DNA of 64,000 bases. Source: Eilatimonas milleporae. Lineage in GTDB: Bacteria; Pseudomonadota; Alphaproteobacteria; Sphingomonadales; Kordiimonadaceae. The notes beneath the pieces are model-generated. The model was not told where the DNA came from. It was given only the letters and a program-made list of their open reading frames with translations, and ran no database searches. The stretch's first letter is position 1, and every line of letters starts with the position of its first letter. Location of the stretch: the NCBI RefSeq assembly GCF_003688555.1, contig NZ_REFR01000011.1, positions 682,001-746,000 of the forward strand. The letters are read 5' to 3'. Below are positions 44,896 through 51,623 of the stretch, piece by piece. The position numbers were made by a program, and so were the translations under genes.

Positions 44896-46017
44896 ATGTC
44901 GGAAAATCAAAACACGCATTTGAAGGGTATTGCAATAAAAGGTTTCAAGTCCATCAAAAGTCTTGATTTGACTATGGGTGGTATCAACATATTGATTGGT
45001 GCGAATGGCTCTGGTAAAACTAATTTTATATCTTTGTTTTCCTTTTTAAGGAACCTTTCCGAGGGTAAATTGCAGAATTATGTGGAAAGACATGGTTTTG
45101 CTAATTCTTTTTTCCATTTTGGTTCCAAGAAAACCTCCTTGATAAGTATCGATATTAAGGTTGGTGCAAATGGCTATCATGTTGACTTTGAACATGGTGT
45201 CAATGACGATTCTTTGGTCTTTAAGGAAGAATATTGTACTTATGAAGAATCTCAAAAAACATTCCCTGTAAAGGGAAGGTTGGGAGAGAGTGGCCTTTTG
45301 CCCTATGGTGAGGCTAAAAGTAAATATGTAAGAAATTACACACGTGATTACCTTCGTGGGTGCCGTGTTTATCATTTCCATGACACCGGCAGCACGGCTG
45401 GCTTTAAACAGGCCGTTGATATAGAGGCATCGGATTACTTGTATGACGATGCGAGCAATCTTGCTGCTTTTTTATACCACCTGAAAAATAGCGACGAGGA
45501 ATGCTACAATAAAAGCTACAACGATATCGTTGCGGCCATAAAAACCGTTGCTCCGTTTTTTCACGATTTCTTTTTGGAGCCGCGCGGAGCGGAAGGAAGC
45601 GAGAAGATTTTGCTGAAATGGTCTCACCGTGACCATGATACGCCTTTTTCCGCCAACCAGCTATCCGACGGGACGGCACGATTTATATGTATGGCAACCT
45701 TATTTTTGCAGCCGGCCGATTTAAGGCCGGACACAATTATTCTTGATGAACCCGAACTGGGTTTGCACCCCGCCGCACTGGAAGTGCTGGCCGAGTTGGT
45801 AAAGTCAGTGGCAAAATCAGGCCAGATTATTTGTTCAACGCAATCCGTGACATTTGCCAACCAGTTTGGAGCCGATGATTTTATCGTGGTCGACCAACAC
45901 CGGGGCCGTTCAGATTTCCGCCGTCTGAAACAGGGGGAACTGGATGATTGGCTGGAAGATTATGCCATGGGGGATATTTGGACTAAAAACCTGATTGGAG
46001 GTCGTCCGGAATGGTAA
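44896..46017 (+). CDS. AAA family ATPase (AAA_15/21, OLD-like)
   Basis: 373 residues. N-terminal IAIKGFKSIKSLDLTMGGIN leads to Walker A GANGSGKT (residues 35-42), as in RecF/SMC/OLD-type ABC-ATPases. A middle insert of about 200 residues follows, then a signature-like FSANQLSDGTARFICMATLF near 260, Walker B IILDEPELGLHP near 285 and the sensor STQS near 315. Such ATPases pair with TOPRIM-like effectors in several phage-defence systems (OLD, PARIS, AbiL-like). Its partner overlaps it by 7 bp. AT-rich codon use in the first two thirds contrasts with neighbours. Confidence 0.88.
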   Translation: MSENQNTHLKGIAIKGFKSIKSLDLTMGGINILIGANGSGKTNFISLFSFLRNLSEGKLQNYVERHGFANSFFHFGSKKTSLISIDIKVGANGYHVDFEHGVNDDSLVFKEEYCTYEESQKTFPVKGRLGESGLLPYGEAKSKYVRNYTRDYLRGCRVYHFHDTGSTAGFKQAVDIEASDYLYDDASNLAAFLYHLKNSDEECYNKSYNDIVAAIKTVAPFFHDFFLEPRGAEGSEKILLKWSHRDHDTPFSANQLSDGTARFICMATLFLQPADLRPDTIILDEPELGLHPAALEVLAELVKSVAKSGQIICSTQSVTFANQFGADDFIVVDQHRGRSDFRRLKQGELDDWLEDYAMGDIWTKNLIGGRPEW

Positions 46018-46625
46018 GATTGGCCGTTTCCGTTGAGGGTTTGACAGAAGAACGTTTTGTTGAATTGGTATTGTACGATCATTTGCTTGGTTTGGGTATT
46101 CACGTCACGCCGATTTCTATCGGGGGAAATGTAAGCATTCCGCGTATATGTCATAATATCGAAAAATTAATACACGGTTTTGACTTTGTTACTACATTCT
46201 ATGATTTTTACGGATTCAAAAATAAAGATCAGGGTGAAACAAAGCATGGTTTGGAGGCTAAAATCAGAAATGCCCTCCCTGAAAGGTTGAGGGGTAAGTT
46301 TTTCCCGTACATTCAGATGTATGAATTTGAAGGGCTTCTTTTCTCCTGCCCCGCGATCATGTCGACCATACTCCAGGATGAAGAGGTTGAAGCATGGGCC
46401 GGCGGCGTTCTGCGCCAGTTTGGCGGCAACCCTGAAGACATAAATGACTCACCGCAAACCGCGCCTTCCAAGCGTCTGGAACGTCAGACATCATACCGCA
46501 AAACCACTCATGGCCCGGATATTACGAAACAAATAGGCTTGGATAAAATAAGATCGACATGCAGTGGATTTAACGATTGGCTCTCAAAAATTGAGTGTTT
46601 GAACGATAATAACGGCAATCGTTGA
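46011..46625 (+). CDS. DUF4276 protein (TOPRIM-like partner)
   Basis: 204 residues; GGAGG nine bases before ATG. Conserved DUF4276 blocks are visible: VEGLTEERFVELVLYDHL at the start, TTFYDFYGF near 62, PYIQMYEFEGLLF near 99, GNPEDINDSPQTAPSKRL near 139 and a C-terminal IGLDKIRSTCSGFNDWL. The EGxTEE, DxY and EFE positions are compatible with a TOPRIM-like metal site (E9, D65, E105/E107), though this is my inference from family resemblance. Coupled translation with the ATPase suggests a fixed-ratio complex, with this as the nuclease or effector. Confidence 0.82.
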   Translation: MVRLAVSVEGLTEERFVELVLYDHLLGLGIHVTPISIGGNVSIPRICHNIEKLIHGFDFVTTFYDFYGFKNKDQGETKHGLEAKIRNALPERLRGKFFPYIQMYEFEGLLFSCPAIMSTILQDEEVEAWAGGVLRQFGGNPEDINDSPQTAPSKRLERQTSYRKTTHGPDITKQIGLDKIRSTCSGFNDWLSKIECLNDNNGNR

Positions 46626-47000
46626 TTGCGAATTCAGGCTTTGTCATCAAAAAGCGGCCGATGCACGGCCGGTTTCATGATTGAAAGCTGTTTTGATGCG
46701 GTGGCTTCGCGGAGCCCCGTTTTCCGTGGGACTAAACACCTAGCTGTTATCCAAGAGCATTGACGCAGAGGCTCTAATCCTTCCGGCGCCATTTCTTGTT
46801 TAGCGGGACATGGCACCTTCCGATGGTGCGGGCTACAAACTCGAAGTGTGTTCACGTTCTTTGGGCTGGTTTGGATATAGTTTGAACCGGTATTTGATTC
46901 TGGCGTGTGTGAGATGACAGGCGGTTGCTCCTTCCTGTGCTTTAGATGGTCAGGGTTGGCCGATCGGGCCAGCGCGCGATTTCGACCATCGGCGCAAGGC
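46626..47000. other. Non-coding interval inside cassette 2
   Basis: 375 bp without a supportable gene. A CGGCCG-ATGCA-CGGCCG hairpin at 46655-46671 may end the ATPase-DUF4276 transcript. A second imperfect hairpin (GCACC/GGTGC) lies near 46810-46830. A minus-strand frame here lacks protein character. Confidence 0.5.
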
Positions 47001-47264
47001 CTACCGATCCTGTAATTGTGTATGCACATAAGCCTTGAGTATGGCGTTCATATGGCTCTGGTACCCCTTGCCCTTGCTTTTGAACCATTCGATAACATCG
47101 GCATCAATGCGAATGGTGACCTTTTCTTTCTTTGCGGGCATGGTCAGCTTTGCATTCTTCCAGAATGTTTTGTCCAGTTCCGGAATATCGCTGTAGTCAA
47201 TGTCGCTGTCCGGCATCGCGGCCAAGTCTTCGACGCTCAGTTCCTTATCGTAGCGCTTCGTCAT
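47001..47264 (-). CDS. brnA: BrnA-family antitoxin
   Basis: 87 residues from ATG 47264; a longer frame upstream is brnT read out of frame. The C-terminal half is a ribbon-helix-helix: KEKVTIRIDADVIEWFKSKG and KGYQSHMNAILKAYVHTQL, typical of BrnA/CopG. The N-terminal half (LSVEDLAAMPDSDIDYSDIPELDKTFWKNA, about 10-40) wraps the toxin in known pairs. Overlaps brnT by 20 bp, in the usual toxin-first order. Confidence 0.9.
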   Translation of the reverse strand: MTKRYDKELSVEDLAAMPDSDIDYSDIPELDKTFWKNAKLTMPAKKEKVTIRIDADVIEWFKSKGKGYQSHMNAILKAYVHTQLQDR

Positions 47265-47517
47265 ATCGTTGCCTTTCTGCGCGATTTGCACGGCGGGCTG
47301 AAATGATGCGGGTCTTGCCGTCGCGGTCGGTATGAACGACCACCAAAACAACAATTCCGTCTATGGCGCCGATACTGATTTCCCGCACCTCGCCGTAATC
47401 GGTGCGGTCATCAATGGCGCTGAGAACAGGGCCTTCGAATATTCGGCTGGCTGTCTTAAAGCCCACGCCGTGTTTTTCCACATTTGCCCTGTTCTTCTTT
47501 TCATCCCATTCAAACAT
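47245..47517 (-). CDS. brnT: BrnT-family ribonuclease toxin
   Basis: 90 residues. FEWDEKKNRANVEKHGVGF at the start, ASRIFEGPVLSAIDDRTDYG near 23-42, then VREISIGAIDGIVVLVVVHT and TRIISARRANRAERQRYDE follow the BrnT pattern, a RelE-fold mRNA interferase. First gene of the pair; the short inverted repeat at 47523-47540 directly upstream is the likely BrnA-BrnT operator. Confidence 0.92.
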   Translation of the reverse strand: MFEWDEKKNRANVEKHGVGFKTASRIFEGPVLSAIDDRTDYGEVREISIGAIDGIVVLVVVHTDRDGKTRIISARRANRAERQRYDEALR

Positions 47518-47522
47518 TTATC

Positions 47523-47540
47523 TGTACCTATTATTGTACA
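47523..47540 (-). promoter_or_regulatory. Inverted repeat upstream of brnT
   Basis: TGTAC (47523-47527) and GTACA (47536-47540) flank an AT spacer that reads as a -10-like sequence on the minus strand, six bases before the brnT start codon. Position fits autoregulation by the antitoxin complex. Confidence 0.55.
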
Positions 47541-47599
47541 TACATTTGTCGGATTTTCAAGATATATGGCGCGACTGGTGCGGCCCCGCACCTTTCACC

Positions 47600-47740
47600 T
47601 CTCACCTCTCCCTTTCATGATACTTTGCATTCTTGCATGGATACTGACCGGTCCAATAGCCACATGCTTTTGCCGTAACCTGTTTTTTAGAGAAAGCCGT
47701 CTTGGAGCCTTTGACGTATGACAAGGGCGGTTCATGGGCG
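47600..47740 (+). repeat. Right copy of direct repeat flanking cassette 2
   Basis: Matches 44202-44345. A palindrome at its centre reads GACCGGTC here and GGCCGGCC in the left copy: the two changed positions stay complementary, which suggests a conserved protein-binding dyad. Confidence 0.85.
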
Positions 47741-47828
47741 TTGCTGTTGCGTCATGGGGCTGCACCGCATGGAGACCTGCGGCGTTTTTTCCACTGGACT
47801 GGCGGGGCCGCCGTGCTATGGGCAGGGC

Positions 47829-48239
47829 ATGGGTCGACTGTTGCGAAATCCGTTGCTGCGGGCCGCCGCCTTTCTGGCGGTGCTGGCGCAGACGCTGCTG
47901 TCCGGGCTGGCGTCCGCCGGCGCGGCGTCGGGCATGGACGGCGCCGGTTTCTGGTGCGCGCCTTACGCGCCGCAAGCGTCCCCGGCGGCGGAGCGCGCCG
48001 TGCAGACGGTCATGGTCCTGGCCGGTGACAGTGTTCCGGATGATGGCGGCGACACCCCGCCGGGCGGCCACTGTCCCTTATGCATCGTCGCCCATGCCAT
48101 GCCCCTTGCCGTGCCCGTCACCCTGGACCCGCCGGCGGCGTCACCGGCGGACCCTGTTGCCCCCCTGGGCCGTATCGCCGCCACGCCGTACCCTCAGGGA
48201 CCGCCGCTTGGTGGCCGCGCGCCTCCTGTGTCTGCCTGA
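47829..48239 (+). CDS. DUF2946-like exported protein
   Basis: 136 residues from ATG 47829. N-terminal hydrophobic segment (LLRAAAFLAVLAQTLLSGLASAG), an Ala/Pro-rich body, then GGHCPLCIVAHAMPL, the CxxC plus histidine/methionine motif of DUF2946 proteins. Members are small periplasmic or membrane-attached proteins often beside copper-related TonB receptors; a metal-binding role is inferred. A 5' copy of this gene lies at 44338. It precedes a TonB receptor by 134 bp. Confidence 0.72.
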   Translation: MGRLLRNPLLRAAAFLAVLAQTLLSGLASAGAASGMDGAGFWCAPYAPQASPAAERAVQTVMVLAGDSVPDDGGDTPPGGHCPLCIVAHAMPLAVPVTLDPPAASPADPVAPLGRIAATPYPQGPPLGGRAPPVSA

Positions 48240-48373
48240 CATCCGACGGTTTCACGGGGCAGCCCCCGTGCCCCGGTCCGCGCCTTGTTTGACCTGTTGA
48301 ACAGGAACACGCGGCCGGTGGCCCGTGGCGGCTGAAACCCGACCTGTTTCACGGCATTCTCAAGGGGCTTTCC

Positions 48374-50551
48374 ATGGCCGATTTCCGCTCTGCGCCGCGC
48401 CGCCGCTGTCCGCGCGCATCCAAATTTCTGTCCCTCACATTTTTATCCCTGTCGCTTGCGCCGGTGCCTGTGCTCGCGGACGGCGGCCAAATCACTGGCG
48501 GCGATGCCGCCGTGTTGCCGGACGATCCCGCCAGACCGGTGGAAACCATCATCGTTGTCGGCCACCGCAGCGAGCCGGATTTTGCCATGACCGGGGTCGA
48601 ACCGGTTCTGGAAGGGCGCCTGTCCACGCTGGAGGACGTGTTTCGCGGCACGCCGGGCGTGATCCTCGAACCGGTGTTCGGCGGTGTCGATCACCCGCGC
48701 TTTTCCATTCGCGGGTCCGGCCTGCAACGGGGCACGCAGCCGGCGGGACGCGGCATCGATCTGCGTCTGGACGGCGTGCCCATGACCTATGCCGACACCA
48801 GTTTCGACTTTGTCGAATGGATCGACCCGCTGATGTATGACCGCGTGTCCGTTCTGCGCGGCGGGCGCGGCGTTCTCGACGGTGCCGGCGCCCTCGGCGG
48901 CGTGGTCAATTTCACCGGCCGGGCCGGCGGCGGCGATCCGTCCGTCACCGCGCGCGGCGAAATCGGCAGTTTCGACTATCGGCGCGGTCAGGTGGCCGCA
49001 AGCGGCGGCAATGATGTGCGTGTTTTCGCCACCGGCACATGGTTCGAGCAGGACGGCTTCCGCGAGCACAACGCCCAGGAAGTCTGGCGCGCCTACGGCG
49101 GCCTGGACACGGATGTCACCGACACGCTCAGCCTCCGCGCCACCGTGTTGTGGAGCGACAGCGAGCTTGAATTGCCCGGCCCCCAGACCCTGGCGCAGAT
49201 CGACGCGGGCTCGCGCGCGGCCCAGCCGCGCAATGTCGCCGGCGACTGGCGTCGCTTTGCCGAGCGCACGCGCGTCACCACCGGGCTGACATTCGCCGAC
49301 GGCGGCACCGCCCTTGATGTGGATGTGGGCTATATGGCCACGGATGTGGAATTCCGCCGCCGCGACGCCCAGGTCGAGGAGAATGAGGACTGGTCGCTCG
49401 TCTCCACCCTGCGCCGGGATGTGGCCTGGCCCTCGGGGCAGGGCAGCGCCGGCCTCGGTGTCATCTATCAGCACAACAGCCGCGACCAGCGCCAGTTCCT
49501 GAACGGCGGCGGCACCCCGCCCACCTTTACCGGCGCGCGCGGCGCCCTGTGGGCCGACAATGACCTGACGGCCTCGCGCCTGACGCTGCAATCGACGGCG
49601 GAAATCCCCGTCGGCGCCGCCGGCCGGCTTGACCTTGCCGCCGCGTGGAACCGTCACACCCGCGAGATCGAGGACCGCTTCGCCATCCGTCCCGAGCGCC
49701 CCGCCGCCGAACTGGACCGCACATATGACGGCTTTACCGGCCTGGCGCTGATGTCGTGGGACACAGCGGACGGCATCACCCTTTTCGGCGGCATCAGCCA
49801 TGTGATGGAGGCGCCCACCTATGACATTCTGCTGATCAATGTGGCGGGAACGCCGGGGCCGGGCGGGGCGCTGGTGACCGGCGCGGACCCGCGCCGTCCC
49901 CGCGTGCTGGACATCGACGACCAGACCGCCACCACGGTCGAGGCCGGCGCGCGCGGGCGCATCGGCGCGGTGGATTTCGACATCACGCTGTACCGCGCCT
50001 GGCTCGACGGGGAAATCGTCTCGACCAGCGATTTCGTCAATCAGGTCGTCACCTCCGCCGGCAATGCCGATAACACCACCCGCTGGGGGGTGGAAGCCGC
50101 CGCCAACGCCCTGCTGGCGGGCGATATTCTGTCCGCCGGCGATGCCCTCAGCCTGGCGGTGGACTGGACCTGGACGGATGCCCGTTTTGACGATGACCCC
50201 ATCTTCGGCGACAATCGCCTGCCCATTCTCGCCCCCCATGTGATCGAGGGCCGGCTCGGCTATGTCGCGGCAAACGGCCTGTCCGCCGCGCTGTTCACCA
50301 CCATCGTGCCGCAGGGTGGCTATGCCGATTATGCCAACAGTTTGCGCGCGGACGGCTACGCCACGCTCGGCGGACGGTTAAGCTGGCAGCGCGGCGGCAT
50401 CATCCTTTTTGTCGAAGGGCGCAACCTGACCGACGAACGCTTTCCCTCCAGCGTGATTTCGGCGCGCAACAATCTGGCCGGCATGGACGCCGCCGCCTTC
50501 GCACCGGGCGACGGCGCGGCGGTCACCTTCGGCGTGCAGGCGGCGTTTTAG
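48374..50551 (+). CDS. TonB-dependent receptor 3 (metal-type?)
   Basis: 725 residues, AAGGGG before ATG. Signal peptide FLSLTFLSLSLAPVPVLA. TonB box ETIIVVGHRS near 57, plug DVFRGTPGVILEPVFGGVDH near 90 and VSVLRGGRGVLDGAGALGGV near 160, barrel to the terminal GVQAAF. Gene order after a DUF2946 protein suggests a metal such as copper, but I see no diagnostic metal motif in the receptor. Upstream leader is 134 bp with no clear Fur box. Confidence 0.9.
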   Translation: MADFRSAPRRRCPRASKFLSLTFLSLSLAPVPVLADGGQITGGDAAVLPDDPARPVETIIVVGHRSEPDFAMTGVEPVLEGRLSTLEDVFRGTPGVILEPVFGGVDHPRFSIRGSGLQRGTQPAGRGIDLRLDGVPMTYADTSFDFVEWIDPLMYDRVSVLRGGRGVLDGAGALGGVVNFTGRAGGGDPSVTARGEIGSFDYRRGQVAASGGNDVRVFATGTWFEQDGFREHNAQEVWRAYGGLDTDVTDTLSLRATVLWSDSELELPGPQTLAQIDAGSRAAQPRNVAGDWRRFAERTRVTTGLTFADGGTALDVDVGYMATDVEFRRRDAQVEENEDWSLVSTLRRDVAWPSGQGSAGLGVIYQHNSRDQRQFLNGGGTPPTFTGARGALWADNDLTASRLTLQSTAEIPVGAAGRLDLAAAWNRHTREIEDRFAIRPERPAAELDRTYDGFTGLALMSWDTADGITLFGGISHVMEAPTYDILLINVAGTPGPGGALVTGADPRRPRVLDIDDQTATTVEAGARGRIGAVDFDITLYRAWLDGEIVSTSDFVNQVVTSAGNADNTTRWGVEAAANALLAGDILSAGDALSLAVDWTWTDARFDDDPIFGDNRLPILAPHVIEGRLGYVAANGLSAALFTTIVPQGGYADYANSLRADGYATLGGRLSWQRGGIILFVEGRNLTDERFPSSVISARNNLAGMDAAAFAPGDGAAVTFGVQAAF

Positions 50552-50595
50552 CGGGCGGGCATCCTTTTGCGACAGACGGGAAAGGCGGTGGCGCC

Positions 50596-51498
50596 ATGCA
50601 TTGCAAAAGACACGGGCAAAAGTCTGCCGGTTTTACGGGCCGCTTCGGCTTGACAGTCAGGTCCTGTTTGGCATGCGGGCCCGCTCTGCCGGCCTTCCTC
50701 GTCCTGGCAGTTTGCCTTGCCGTGGTGGCGGCAGGGCTGCCCTGTGCCGGGACATCGGCGCGGGATACCGCCCTGCCGGATCCGTCCTGCACGCCGACCG
50801 GCCGGCCCCTGGATGGCTACTGGGTCTGTCACGCCGGCAGCCGCCGGACCATGCTGCGGGACGGCGACCTGACGGCGGCGTTCGATCTGTGCGCGCTTGC
50901 GGATACGCCGCATGTCTACGCCATCGGGCCGGTGGAAGGTCTGCGCGGGGAAATCACCCTGTATGACGGCACCCCGTCCATCGCCGTGGTCGCGGACGGG
51001 GCGGTCCGCGTGGACACCACGTTCGACCGCCGGGCTGTTTTTCTGGTCTACGGCGCTGCCCGCCACTGGCGCACTGTGCCCGTTCCCAACGCCCTGGACG
51101 GGCTGGCCGCTGTGGAAGCCTTTGTCCGCGCGGCGGCGGTGACGGCGGGGCTCGACCCGGAACGTCCCTTCCCCTTCCGCATCGAGGGGCGTGTGGACCG
51201 CCTGGCCTATCATGTGATTTTCAAGACGGGCGATGCCTCCCACGGCTCCCACGACCTTCCGGCGCATAAACGCGCCAAGCGACCGTTCGCGTTGAAGGGC
51301 AACACCCCTGTGAACATTGTCGGCTTCTGGGCCGATGCGGCGGGCGAGGGCGTCTACACCCACCCTGGCCGCCGCACCCATCTGCATTTTCAGGGCCGGG
51401 GGGCTGTGTCCAGCCCCGTATCCGGTCATGTGGACGATGTGTCCCTTGGCGCCGGGGCGCTTTTGTATCTGCCCTGCGGGCGTGCGGGGTGCGATTGA
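50596..51498 (+). CDS. Secreted acetolactate-decarboxylase-like protein
   Basis: 300 residues with an N-terminal membrane/signal segment (ALPAFLVLAVCLAVVAAGL, about 30-48). Features shared with alpha-acetolactate decarboxylase: VEGLRGEITLYDGTP near 115, FPFRIEGRVDRLAYHVIF near 200 and HLHFQGRG ... SGHVDD near 262-280, which could supply the three zinc histidines; the spacing to the third is a few residues longer than in the classical enzyme. ALDC converts acetolactate to acetoin, but the export signal suggests a different role. Follows receptor 3 by 44 bp. Confidence 0.62.
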   Translation: MHCKRHGQKSAGFTGRFGLTVRSCLACGPALPAFLVLAVCLAVVAAGLPCAGTSARDTALPDPSCTPTGRPLDGYWVCHAGSRRTMLRDGDLTAAFDLCALADTPHVYAIGPVEGLRGEITLYDGTPSIAVVADGAVRVDTTFDRRAVFLVYGAARHWRTVPVPNALDGLAAVEAFVRAAAVTAGLDPERPFPFRIEGRVDRLAYHVIFKTGDASHGSHDLPAHKRAKRPFALKGNTPVNIVGFWADAAGEGVYTHPGRRTHLHFQGRGAVSSPVSGHVDDVSLGAGALLYLPCGRAGCD

Positions 51499-51623
51499 CC
51501 CGGATGGCGCGGCCGGCCCGTGTCCGTCTGACAGATGCGTGAACACCGGTATACGCCTTGCGGGCGGGGCGCCGCCGCGCCATGATGCGCCCAGTTTGAA
51601 GACCGCGCGAGGGGAGCAAAAAC

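Noticed and set aside
46690-46830. A tRNA-like stretch in cassette 2 (CTAATCC near 46780 resembles a T-loop).
   Set aside because: No matching acceptor stem or anticodon arm could be built, so no tRNA attachment site is claimed.
46634-47029. A 131-codon minus-strand frame after DUF4276.
   Set aside because: Composition unlike protein; the region holds hairpins and overlaps the brnA end.
40000-47600. Transposase, integrase or IS ends around the two cassettes.
   Set aside because: I found no recombinase gene and no terminal inverted repeats; flanks are relics or direct gene copies instead.
48443-50239. A 598-codon minus-strand frame opposite receptor 3.
   Set aside because: Shadow frame; receptor 3 has full plug and barrel features.
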